64,000 nt of DNA from CAVYUC01 sp963816685 (GTDB lineage: Bacteria; Bacteroidota; Bacteroidia; Bacteroidales; Prolixibacteraceae). Positions within the stretch are counted from its first letter, which is position 1. Every line of letters begins with the position of its first letter. The position numbers and the translations under genes were made by a program. Shown here piece after piece: positions 9,168 to 18,036 of this stretch. The notes below the pieces were generated by a model. The model saw only the letters and a program-made list of their open reading frames with translations, ran no database searches and was not told where the DNA came from. The stretch lies in NCBI GenBank assembly GCA_963816685.1, contig CAWFMB010000038.1, positions 248,001 through 312,000 on the forward strand. The letters are read 5' to 3'.

Positions 9168-10196
9168 TTAGCCGTTTATCCTGGTTTCCAAATCAAGTAT
9201 TATACTATCCAGTTTTTCCCCAAACAGCAATCTGGCATTGTCATAGGTTTGATTTTTAAAAAACTTCAGAAATTTTTCCTTCCCGAAATTGTCGATAAGT
9301 TCTTTTACAAACAGCCCTGCCAATGGATATAAAATTTCTTCCGGGTATTTATCCCCGTTTTCCCAGCAATCCTTAATCCCGATTTTTTCATTCCTTGCCG
9401 TAGTAAGGCTTTTTACCTGTTCCAACCGATCCTGACGGGTTTGGTCAAAACAGACCGCTGTACCTTCATTTATAAATCTTGTTTTACCTGAAACAGCTGA
9501 TGTGTAATGTGAAATCACATGAGTCATTTCATGTCCGATTGTTTGCTGAAAACAGGTGTGAACAATACAAAGTTCCGGTTCTGCGAAGCCTAAATTTCTT
9601 CTTAAAATATTCTTTGCATCCTCCCTCGACTCCCATACATAAAAATCTGTTTTTTTGGGGAGCGAACTGTTAAAGAATCCATTTATCCTTTTGAATGCTA
9701 TTTCCCTTAATGCTGTATATTTTTCAATTTCCGCATCGTTCATGTTCTGAAAATGGAAACGAAAGTTATCAGTTTCTATAGTTTTCCAGGTTGTGTATGA
9801 TTTATCAAATCCAAAAAACACAGTTTTTCCTATGGCACTGTTGGTTGCATTCCGGGTTGCGTTGAGTTTAATAGATGCATCAATCGATAATTCTGCTTTC
9901 TGATAATCCTGCAACATAAAATAGCAGGTTCCAAGGTAGCTCAGGGCCCATGCTTTTTGCCATGAATTTTTTTTGTCATTTGTCACTGTGGTTTCAAGAA
10001 AGGCAAGTGCCGATTTGTATTCTCCAAGGTCTGTGTATGAACGTCCAATTATCAGGTTTAAATCAACCCTTCCCGGTTCATTTTCAAGCATTGGTTTTGT
10101 TTTTTCAATTGCTGATTTAAAATCCTGTGCATTGTATAACTTCAATAAATCATCCAATGGCGGGTTTTGTGCCATTGTTATGAAACAGGCAAGCAT
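9168..10196 (-). CDS. TPR protein with HExxH zinc-peptidase domain; signal peptide interrupted
   Basis: Residues about 10-115 form tetratricopeptide-like helices. Residues about 140-340 form a gluzincin-type (peptidase MA-like) domain with the zinc motif HEMTH at 222-226 and a third ligand candidate Glu244 in FINEGTA, so it is probably a metalloprotease or a peptidase-derived binding protein. The frame as given starts at 10196 with only MLACFITMAQ before the mature part, too short for a signal peptide. Upstream, ATG AAA at 10223-10218 is followed by TAA (10217-10215) and then ATC TTC ACC TCC GTT TTC in the same frame, which would restore a normal signal (MK-x-IFTSVFMLACFITMAQ). The gene therefore seems to carry one nonsense change. 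Confidence 0.75.
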   Translation of the reverse strand: MLACFITMAQNPPLDDLLKLYNAQDFKSAIEKTKPMLENEPGRVDLNLIIGRSYTDLGEYKSALAFLETTVTNDKKNSWQKAWALSYLGTCYFMLQDYQKAELSIDASIKLNATRNATNSAIGKTVFFGFDKSYTTWKTIETDNFRFHFQNMNDAEIEKYTALREIAFKRINGFFNSSLPKKTDFYVWESREDAKNILRRNLGFAEPELCIVHTCFQQTIGHEMTHVISHYTSAVSGKTRFINEGTAVCFDQTRQDRLEQVKSLTTARNEKIGIKDCWENGDKYPEEILYPLAGLFVKELIDNFGKEKFLKFFKNQTYDNARLLFGEKLDSIILDLETRING

Positions 10197-10670
10197 GAAA
10201 ACGGAGGTGAAGATTTATTTCATACTATTTTGGTTTTTGTTTGATTCTTTGATTTTTTGCTGCATTATTTAACTGCAGTTTTTCGCATCTGAACCCAAAA
10301 GACACTCTGTAAATCGGAATCCGGATGAAGAAATGAAATCGTGGCGGCACTGAGCCATGACTCCATCTTTTCGATCACCGTTTTTTTCATTCAAATGAAC
10401 ATCGGAAATCAGATTGTAATTCAGGTTAAATTTATCAGTAAATAACATTATTTCAAAAACAACAGTGGAGAATTTCCATTGATAATTTATTCCTGTACTA
10501 TTTTTTATGCCTGATCATCTTGTTTCAGAAGTTCGAATTTAACCAAAGGTATCAAAGTGCCAACAGGCGCGATGAAAATCGTGTAGTATGAGAACAGCCG
10601 CCAATTACCGGCCGTCATCCACTTACAGGTAGCTACAGATTTAAATGAGGACAGTTAAATACCAACGATT
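10197..10670. other. Intergenic region, nothing recognised beyond the broken start
   Basis: Holds the interrupted signal-peptide codons of the minus-strand peptidase gene (10223-10197). From about 10224 to 10670 I see no gene, strong hairpin or promoter match. Confidence 0.5.
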
Positions 10671-12305
10671 TCAATTCTGGAAAATCTCCGGATATTTGCG
10701 GATAAAATAAACGGGTGTGCAGCTCCAGGCATGGCAATAACTGTTTACCGGGTAAAAATTGTAGGGCGACAGAAAATCATTGGCCGGATCATATACTTCC
10801 CAGAAGGTATCGGCGCCTTTTTTGACCATTCCTCCCCAGTAATCCACCAGCATTTCTTTTGCTTCGGCTTTCATATCCGAATGGATTAATGCCTGAATAA
10901 AATAATGATACATGTAGGGTCCGCCGGGCCGCACTGCATCTTCATACGACAGGAGTGCCCGGAGCGTTTTCCGGCTTTCCTTTTCTGAAAGCACACCACC
11001 GAGAATCATCCAGATTTGCGAAGCATACGAAACCTGCTTGTCGTTTCCCGATTCAAAAAGTCCGGTTTTTTTATTGTAGAGATTCATTGAAGCTTTTGTC
11101 ATTTTTTCAATCAAATCCGGCACGTAGTCCAGTTCATCCTGACGGTTGAGAAGTTCAGCCAGCCGGTAGGTTTCGCGAAGGGCAAAAACGGATAATCCCT
11201 GCAATGCCGCTTCCTTGTTCAAATCGGCTTTCCAGTCAAAAAACAACCACCATTCTTTCCCGGCTTTATCATAATCGATTAATCCGTTGGGTTGAACGTA
11301 ATCGTTTATGATCTGAAGCTGACGTATTGCCACTGGAAAAAGCTCTGAGGCAGTTTCTGTATCATTTGTGGCAACAAGATATTCTTTAAGCGCAACATTG
11401 TACAACAGCGCGTAATCATACAAAAACTGGCCGCTCTGCGGATGGGGTTCAGGGGATTCGAAAACTGTTCCGTGCAATATACCACGTTCATCGGCCAGTC
11501 CGGCAAGTAAATAAAGGCAACGTTTTGTCAGGTCGAAGTTTTGGAAAGAAACTGCATTGGCAAGCGATTCGAGATATAAATCGCCAATCCATAGTCGCCT
11601 GTCGCGTTTTGGCCCGTCTTCATACACCGTTTGCATGCACTCTTTCAGGGTATTCAATCCAACCTGGTCAATCTTTTTTATTATCTCATCGGCCGATCCG
11701 GCAATTGGTTCAGGCATTTGTTTAATTGCAGAAACGGCAGTCAGCTTAAGGTCCGACAGGACAAAATCGAAATAAGGCGAACTTGCCAGCAATTCAATTT
11801 TCATGTACCTTCCAGAAATCCGGCGCTCCGGTTTAATCTCGCTCAGCGGATCCATTACTGTAATCACCTCATCCTGTAACCAGGCCCTGCTTACCTGCCC
11901 CGGATAAGGATCGAAATGCTGTGCCAGTTCGCCCGGAACTTCAGCAAATGTAAGTTTAAACCGGAGCGGTCCATCTGGAGTGCTTCCCGTCGAAACGGTT
12001 TTCATGGAAAAGTATCCGGTATAGTGGTTGCCAAAGTCCACAATAACAGTATTTAACTTTTTGAAAGATGTTTCATATACTTTCTCAACGGGTGAAATGG
12101 TACTGGTCGTCCAGCCCTGAAAAGCACTTTCATCTTTCACCAACTCCACAATCCCAACGGGTTTAATCATTTGTTCCGAAAGAATGGGTTTTAATTTTTC
12201 TGCCATTTGCACCCATTTTTCCTTGTTGTATCCGGGAATGTTTTGTGCAAAGGAAGAACCAGTAATCATTAAAAAAAGGACAATGAAGTTGATTTGATTT
12301 TTCAT
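10671..12305 (-). CDS. GH78-like alpha-L-rhamnosidase-family protein
   Basis: Secreted protein (signal MKNQINFIVLFLMITGSSFAQ). The middle has the six-hairpin catalytic signature of alpha-L-rhamnosidase-type enzymes, DGPKRDRRLWIGDLY (about residues 229-243), and the end has the matching SYCHAWSCTP segment. The N-terminal part (residues about 60-200) is a beta-sandwich-like region with DFGNHYTGYFS. At 544 residues it is shorter than multi-domain GH78 enzymes, so it is a compact version. It runs in the same direction as, and 26 bases after, the NUDIX regulator gene, which is divergent from two GH3 genes. Rhamnose release is the family expectation; other alpha-L-sugars are possible. Confidence 0.8.
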   Translation of the reverse strand: MKNQINFIVLFLMITGSSFAQNIPGYNKEKWVQMAEKLKPILSEQMIKPVGIVELVKDESAFQGWTTSTISPVEKVYETSFKKLNTVIVDFGNHYTGYFSMKTVSTGSTPDGPLRFKLTFAEVPGELAQHFDPYPGQVSRAWLQDEVITVMDPLSEIKPERRISGRYMKIELLASSPYFDFVLSDLKLTAVSAIKQMPEPIAGSADEIIKKIDQVGLNTLKECMQTVYEDGPKRDRRLWIGDLYLESLANAVSFQNFDLTKRCLYLLAGLADERGILHGTVFESPEPHPQSGQFLYDYALLYNVALKEYLVATNDTETASELFPVAIRQLQIINDYVQPNGLIDYDKAGKEWWLFFDWKADLNKEAALQGLSVFALRETYRLAELLNRQDELDYVPDLIEKMTKASMNLYNKKTGLFESGNDKQVSYASQIWMILGGVLSEKESRKTLRALLSYEDAVRPGGPYMYHYFIQALIHSDMKAEAKEMLVDYWGGMVKKGADTFWEVYDPANDFLSPYNFYPVNSYCHAWSCTPVYFIRKYPEIFQN

Positions 12306-12331
12306 GATTTAGTTTATTGAATTTTAAACAA

Positions 12332-13075
12332 TCACCAATTCCCGCTTAATCCGTTTTGTAAAGCTTTCTGATAATTCTCAACATTGAACTCGTACAAAAA
12401 CGGCGCTTTATTGGCCTTGCCTTTTTTTAATTCGCCCAGTTTATTTAAAATTTTATATGATAGTATTTTACGTTGAAAGTTTCGGCGGTCCAGCTTTTTG
12501 CCCAATATGGTTTCGTACAGTTTTTGCAATTCGGGCATTGTAAATTTTTCGGGTAAAAGGTTGTATCCAATGGGCTGATCATTCAACTGCCGGCGAAGCA
12601 TTTCAAGTGCATTTTCAAGAATTTCGCCGTGATCCATCATTAATGATTCTATCTCATCCGGATTTTTCCATTCGCATTTATCGGAAAAAAAATCAGGTGC
12701 AGGTTCAACCTTTGAAAAATCAACCAACGCATAAAAGCCAACTGAAATAAACCGCTGGTTAAACCAATTCGTATTTTCTCCGGCCCCTGATGCAATCAAA
12801 TCCTTAACTGCCGGGTTTAACACCGAACGCTGCGGATTGCTAAACACCTTAAACTGCTTCAGGAAAATGTTACCGAGACCGGTTCGTTCCTTTAACACCC
12901 GTGATGCAGCCGTTTCCAGCGATTCGTTTTTCTCCACAAATCCTCCCGGCAATGCCCATTCGTGTGTAAATTTTGTCCGTAACAATAAGACTTTAAGCTG
13001 GTTATCATGAAATCCAAAAACCACACAATCCAGTGAAATATGATTCAAAAAATATTCCGGATTAAATCCCATCAT
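12332..13075 (-). CDS. NUDIX-domain transcription regulator (NrtR family)
   Basis: The N-terminal half is a NUDIX-type domain (LKVLLLRTKFTHEWALPGGFVEKNESLETAASRVL region) whose GX5EX7REUXEEXGU signature is degenerate: ESLETAASRVLKERTGL lacks the usual REUXEE acidic pair. That argues for ligand binding rather than hydrolysis. The C-terminal part (about residues 165-245) is a winged-helix-like region (KLYETILGKKLDRRNFQRKIL). This is the NrtR-type layout, which in Bacteroidota commonly controls sugar catabolism genes. It is divergent from the GH3 pair and upstream of the GH78-like gene. An inverted repeat in the shared promoter region is a candidate operator. Start may be either of two adjacent ATGs. 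Confidence 0.85.
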   Translation of the reverse strand: MMGFNPEYFLNHISLDCVVFGFHDNQLKVLLLRTKFTHEWALPGGFVEKNESLETAASRVLKERTGLGNIFLKQFKVFSNPQRSVLNPAVKDLIASGAGENTNWFNQRFISVGFYALVDFSKVEPAPDFFSDKCEWKNPDEIESLMMDHGEILENALEMLRRQLNDQPIGYNLLPEKFTMPELQKLYETILGKKLDRRNFQRKILSYKILNKLGELKKGKANKAPFLYEFNVENYQKALQNGLSGNW

Positions 13076-13160
13076 TTTTCAAGTTTCTTTTTCAAATTGA
13101 ATCTGCAAAATAAAGAAAAACTTCACTTTTATTGATTATAAATCAAAAAAGAATTATTAT

Positions 13161-13177
13161 TGTGTCAAAACGACACA
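13161..13177. promoter_or_regulatory. Candidate operator in divergent promoter region
   Basis: Perfect inverted repeat TGTGTC-N5-GACACA in the 150-base gap between the NUDIX regulator gene and the divergent GH3 gene. Another short symmetric element, TTGAT-N5-ATCAA, lies at 13132-13146. Autoregulation and control of the glycosidases is inference from location and symmetry. Confidence 0.4.
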
Positions 13178-13225
13178 TTAGAAAAGATACGATTAATCAA
13201 GATGTTAACAATTAAAATTTAATTC

Positions 13226-15661
13226 ATGAGAAAAGTTCCGGCATCAAGAACAATGGTCATCATTTTGATGGTATTGTTTGCAGCAGGTATCCGTTGTCAA
13301 AACGCAGGTGCAAAAGATAAAACGGTTGAAGAGATGATATCGGCAATGACGCTGAAGCAAAAAGCCGGGCTTGTAATTGGGACCGGGATGTATTTTCCTT
13401 TACCCGATTCACTGCGCGACCGGATGCGGATGTTTAATCAGCCTTCGAATGATGATACAGTTTATACAAAAATGGTTGACGAAATACGGGCATATGTTCC
13501 GGGTGCAGCCGGATTTACCGCCCGCTATCCGGAGCCGGGAATAACCAGCCAGGTTCTTGCCGACGGCCCCGCCGGGCTGCGCATTTCCCCTACCCGTCCA
13601 AACACAGATAAAACCTATTATTGCACCGCCTTTCCGATTGCAACGATGCTGGCCTCCTCATGGGATACGGATTTGGTAAATCAGGTTGGACAATCCATGG
13701 GAAAAGAAGTTCGGGAATATGGTGTAAGTGTAATTCTTGGGCCGGGAATGAACCTGCAGCGGGATCCGCTTTGCGGCCGTAATTTCGAATATTATTCTGA
13801 GGATCCGCTGGTTACCGGTAAAATGGCAGCGGCTATGGTAAAGGGTATTCAGTCGAATGGCGTTGGAACTTCAATTAAACATTTTGCTGCCAACAATCAG
13901 GAAACCAGCCGCATGTCGGCAAATGTTGTTGTAAGCGAACGAGCCCTCCGGGAACTGTACCTTAAAGGTTTTGAAGTTGCAGTGAAGGAAGCCGATCCAT
14001 GGACGGTCATGTCGTCGTACAATAAAGTAAACGGTGTTTACACCTCTGAAAGTTATGATTTGCTGACAAAAATCCTTCGAAATGACTGGGGATTTAAAGG
14101 ATATGTGATGACCGACTGGGGTGGCGGCAGTGATGTGGTGGCACAAATGAAAGCCGGTAACGATTTGATTATGCCCGGACAGGCACAGCAAATAAAAACC
14201 ATTATTGAAGCGGTGGAAAGTGGTCAACTGGATGAAGCCATACTGGATAAAAACATCGCGCGGATTTTTACAATAATGAAACAAACACCTCGCTATAAAG
14301 GATACAGTCATTCCAATAACCCTGATTTAAAAGAACATGCCGGGGTTGCACGTCAGGCAGCTGCCGGTGGAATGGTTTTACTTAAGAATGAAAATAACGC
14401 ACTTCCGATTTCAGATGATGTAAAAAATGTGGCTGCCTTTGGAAATACATCCTACGAATTTATCTCAGGAGGAACCGGCAGTGGTGATGTAAATGAAGCT
14501 TACACAGTTTCATTAACAGATGGGTTGAAATCAGCAGGATTTCAAATTAATCCTGAATTAAAAGAAACTTACGAAAATTATATCACTGAAACCCGAGCCA
14601 AACATCCTAAGCCACGCAATTTCCTTGCTGCATTGATGGGTGGATTTGAACCGGTAGAAGAAATGGATTTACCCAAAGACATCATAACAAAAATGGCTGA
14701 AACCGCAGATGTTGCAATAATAACCATTGGCCGTAATTCTGGTGAAGGCGGCGACAGGAAACCCGAAGCCGGAGATTTCTATCTCTCTGAAACGGAGAAA
14801 AACCTGATTCAAAATGTAACTCATGAATTTCATGCAAAAGATAAAAAATCAATAGTTATACTAAACATTGGCGGCGTAATAGGAACAGCTGACTGGCGCA
14901 GCATTCCGGATGCAATTTTGTGTGCATGGCAACCTGGGCAGGAAGCCGGAAATGCAGTGATGGATGTGGTCACAGGAAAGGTAAATCCATCCGGTAAACT
15001 GGCGGTTTCCTTTCCTTTGAAATATGAAGACACGCCGACAGCAAAACATTTTCCAGGACATGAGATTAAACAGGAAGGTCAAAAAGATAACACACCGGAT
15101 CAGTCGGGATTTTCATTCATGCGCCGCGTTCCATGGGAAGTGGTTTATTCAGAAGATATTTACGTGGGCTACCGGTATTACAACACATTTGATGTTCCGG
15201 TGGCTTATGAATTCGGATACGGACTTTCCTATACCGGTTTCGAATTCAGCAAGCTAAAAATCAGCGATAAAAAGTTTGACGGAAAACTGACAGTATCAGT
15301 AAATGTTAAAAATACTGGGAATGTTGCCGGACGCGAAGTGGTGCAGGTTTATGCCGGCGCTCCCGACGGGAAACTTGAAAAACCGGAAGAAGAACTCATT
15401 GCATTTGGTAAAACAAAGGTTTTAAAACCCGGCGAAAACGAAACATTGAAATTCACCATCGAAACAAAAGATATGGCTTCATTCAACACTGCATCTTCAG
15501 AATGGATTGCTGAAGCCGGAGAATATACATTAATGGTTGGTTCATCTTCCAAGGACATAAAACAACAAACCACTTTCACCATAGAAAAAGAATTATCGGC
15601 CGGGAAAGTAAGCAAGGCGCTTGTTCCGAATCAGGAGTTCGATAAACTCACAAAAAAATAA
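13226..15661 (+). CDS. GH3 beta-glucosidase-type glycoside hydrolase
   Basis: GH3 exo-glycosidase of 811 residues with an N-terminal signal (VIILMVLFAAGIRC; the Cys is not in a good lipobox, so secretion rather than lipid anchoring is the safer call). The first domain contains KHFAANNQE and the nucleophile Asp297 in VMTDWGGG. The second domain contains GRNSGEGGDRKPEAGDF, and a C-terminal fibronectin-III-like domain follows YRYYNTFDVPVAYEFGYG. It is divergent from the NUDIX regulator gene and overlaps the next open frame, with the next gene starting 40 bases later. Probable operon of two GH3 enzymes. Confidence 0.93.
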   Translation: MRKVPASRTMVIILMVLFAAGIRCQNAGAKDKTVEEMISAMTLKQKAGLVIGTGMYFPLPDSLRDRMRMFNQPSNDDTVYTKMVDEIRAYVPGAAGFTARYPEPGITSQVLADGPAGLRISPTRPNTDKTYYCTAFPIATMLASSWDTDLVNQVGQSMGKEVREYGVSVILGPGMNLQRDPLCGRNFEYYSEDPLVTGKMAAAMVKGIQSNGVGTSIKHFAANNQETSRMSANVVVSERALRELYLKGFEVAVKEADPWTVMSSYNKVNGVYTSESYDLLTKILRNDWGFKGYVMTDWGGGSDVVAQMKAGNDLIMPGQAQQIKTIIEAVESGQLDEAILDKNIARIFTIMKQTPRYKGYSHSNNPDLKEHAGVARQAAAGGMVLLKNENNALPISDDVKNVAAFGNTSYEFISGGTGSGDVNEAYTVSLTDGLKSAGFQINPELKETYENYITETRAKHPKPRNFLAALMGGFEPVEEMDLPKDIITKMAETADVAIITIGRNSGEGGDRKPEAGDFYLSETEKNLIQNVTHEFHAKDKKSIVILNIGGVIGTADWRSIPDAILCAWQPGQEAGNAVMDVVTGKVNPSGKLAVSFPLKYEDTPTAKHFPGHEIKQEGQKDNTPDQSGFSFMRRVPWEVVYSEDIYVGYRYYNTFDVPVAYEFGYGLSYTGFEFSKLKISDKKFDGKLTVSVNVKNTGNVAGREVVQVYAGAPDGKLEKPEEELIAFGKTKVLKPGENETLKFTIETKDMASFNTASSEWIAEAGEYTLMVGSSSKDIKQQTTFTIEKELSAGKVSKALVPNQEFDKLTKK

Positions 15662-15701
15662 GAACCGGTTGAATGAAGAATTAACAACTAATGCAGGGAA
15701 A

Positions 15702-18035
15702 ATGAAAATTAAACTTATACAAAAAATTAATCTTATTCTGGTTGCACTGGTTTTTGTAGCTTTTACCGGATGCGGCCCCAACTATTCGGAAGAGCAAGCC
15801 GGTGATTTTATTCTGGTGAAAAACAAAGGCGGTCAAAATTTGGGTTATTCGCCACAATCGGGTATAAAAATATTAACCGACCACAGATTCGCATTTAAGG
15901 ATTTAAACAAAAACGGCAAGTTGGATGATTATGAAGACTGGCGCTTATCATTTGACGAAAGGGCAAAGGATTTAGCTTCCAAAATGACCATTGAACAAAT
16001 CGCAGGACTGATGTTGTACAGTGGTCACCAGTCGGTTCCATCAAGAGGAAGAGGACCTTTTGGTGGCGGAACCTACAATGGAAAGCCGCTGGACGAAAGC
16101 GGGGCAAAAGCCGGCGATTTAACCGATCAGCAAATCCGGTTCCTCACTGATGATAATTTGCGGCATGTTCTGATCACTTCTGTGGAATCGCCTGCCGTGG
16201 CAGCACAATGGAACAACAACATGCAGGCGCTGTTGGAAGGAATTGGTTTTGGAATTCCAGGAAACACAAGTTCCGACCCGCGGCATGGCACAATGGCTGA
16301 TGCCGAATTCAATGCAGGCGCCGGCGGCAATATTTCGATGTGGCCATCGCCGCTTGGACTGGCGGCGACCTTTGATCCTGATTTAGTCCGGAATTTTGGC
16401 GATATCGCTTCAAAAGAATACCGTGCATTGGGAATTTCCACAGCCCTTTCGCCACAAATCGATATGGCCAGCGAACCCCGCTGGTCACGTTTTAGCGGCA
16501 CTTTTGGCGAGGATCCGCACCTGGATGCAGACATGGCACGCGCTTATGTTGACGGATTTCAAACCTCGGAAGGTGAAACTGAAATTTCAGATGGCTGGGG
16601 CTACAACAGCGTCAATGCCATGGTGAAACACTGGCCGGGCGGAGGCTCAGGAGAAAGTGGCAGGGATGCACATTATGCTTACGGAAAGTATGCTGTTTAT
16701 CCGGGCAATAACTTGAAGGAACATCTTGTGCCCTTTACGGAAGGCGCCTTTAACCTGAACGGGAAGACAGGTAAAGCATCGGCAGTAATGCCTTATTATA
16801 CCATTTCTTTTAACATCGACAGCGTTTACAATGAAGACGTGGGCAACAGTTACAGCAAATTCTTTATAAATGAATTACTGCGGGAAAAATACAATTATGA
16901 TGGTGTAGTCTGCACCGACTGGGGAGTTACTAAAGATAACAAAGCAGTTAACTCATTCGGAACAACTTCGTGGGGCGCCGAACATCTTTCGGTGGCAGAA
17001 CGGCATTACAAAATCATTATGGCCGGAGTAGACCAGTTTGGCGGAAACAATGAAATGGGTCCGGTAATTGAAGCTTACAAACTGGGAGTGGAAGAACATG
17101 GCGAAGATTTTATGCGTAAACGATTTGAACAGTCTGCCGTTCGCCTTCTTCGAAATATTTTCCATGCAGGCCTGTTTGAAAATCCATACCTCGAAGTGGA
17201 CAAAACAGTAGAAGTTGTCGGCAATCCTGATTTTATGGCAAAAGGATTCAAAGCACAGTTAAAATCAATCGTCCTGCTGAAGAATGCTGCAAATGTATTG
17301 CCGATCAGGGATAAAGCAACAGTTTTTATTCCGAAAAGATATTTTCCTGCCAGCCGCGGCATGTTTGGATTTGGCCAATCGGAAGAACGAACAGATTATC
17401 CGGTGAACCTGGATATTGTTAAAAAATATTTCAGTATGACTGATAATCCTGCCGAAGCGGACTACGCGCTGGTCTTCATCGACAGCCCCAATGGCGGCAG
17501 TGGGTACGATGCGGAAGAAGTAAAAAACGGGGGAAACGGTTATGTGCCCATAACACTGCAATACAAAAAATACAAGGCAAATAATGCAAGGGAAACAAGT
17601 TTTGCAGGCGGCGATCCACTTGAAGATTTCACTAACCGTTCGTACAAAGGGAAATCGGTAACCGCAACGAATTCAACTGATCTGGATTTGATTCTGAATA
17701 CAAAAAAGCAGATGGGCAACAAACCGGTTGTTGTGATTATAAACGTAGCAAAACCCATGGTTTTTGCTGAGTTTGAACAACAGGCCGCTGCGATTTTGGT
17801 CACTTTTGGTGTACAGGACCAGGCAGTGCTGGATATTGTTTCCGGAAAAACAGAACCGTCGGGTTTGCTTCCGATGCAGATGCCGGTCAGCATGAAACCT
17901 GTTGAAGAACAATACGAAGACGTTCCGCGCGACATGGAACCATTTATCGATTCAGAGGGAAACAGTTATGACTTTGCTTTTGGTTTAAACTGGAGCGGCG
18001 TAATTCAGGATGACCGGGTAAAAAAGTACCGTTAA
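15702..18035 (+). CDS. GH3 family glycoside hydrolase, lipoprotein, EF-hand-like N-terminus
   Basis: A second, quite different GH3 protein. I place the start at the ATG at 15702, which opens a lipoprotein signal (INLILVALVFVAFTGC); the frame is open 27 codons upstream but runs back into the preceding gene. Soon after the signal comes a calcium-loop-like segment DLNKNGKLDDYEDW, typical of one GH3 subgroup. The catalytic Asp is in VVCTDWGVTKD (codon 406 from this start). The second domain is present with INVAKPMVFAEFEQQAAA. It ends one base before the stop of the convergent TPR gene. The pair of distinct GH3 enzymes suggests two different linkages in one oligosaccharide. Confidence 0.9.
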   Translation: MKIKLIQKINLILVALVFVAFTGCGPNYSEEQAGDFILVKNKGGQNLGYSPQSGIKILTDHRFAFKDLNKNGKLDDYEDWRLSFDERAKDLASKMTIEQIAGLMLYSGHQSVPSRGRGPFGGGTYNGKPLDESGAKAGDLTDQQIRFLTDDNLRHVLITSVESPAVAAQWNNNMQALLEGIGFGIPGNTSSDPRHGTMADAEFNAGAGGNISMWPSPLGLAATFDPDLVRNFGDIASKEYRALGISTALSPQIDMASEPRWSRFSGTFGEDPHLDADMARAYVDGFQTSEGETEISDGWGYNSVNAMVKHWPGGGSGESGRDAHYAYGKYAVYPGNNLKEHLVPFTEGAFNLNGKTGKASAVMPYYTISFNIDSVYNEDVGNSYSKFFINELLREKYNYDGVVCTDWGVTKDNKAVNSFGTTSWGAEHLSVAERHYKIIMAGVDQFGGNNEMGPVIEAYKLGVEEHGEDFMRKRFEQSAVRLLRNIFHAGLFENPYLEVDKTVEVVGNPDFMAKGFKAQLKSIVLLKNAANVLPIRDKATVFIPKRYFPASRGMFGFGQSEERTDYPVNLDIVKKYFSMTDNPAEADYALVFIDSPNGGSGYDAEEVKNGGNGYVPITLQYKKYKANNARETSFAGGDPLEDFTNRSYKGKSVTATNSTDLDLILNTKKQMGNKPVVVIINVAKPMVFAEFEQQAAAILVTFGVQDQAVLDIVSGKTEPSGLLPMQMPVSMKPVEEQYEDVPRDMEPFIDSEGNSYDFAFGLNWSGVIQDDRVKKYR

Positions 18036-18036
18036 T

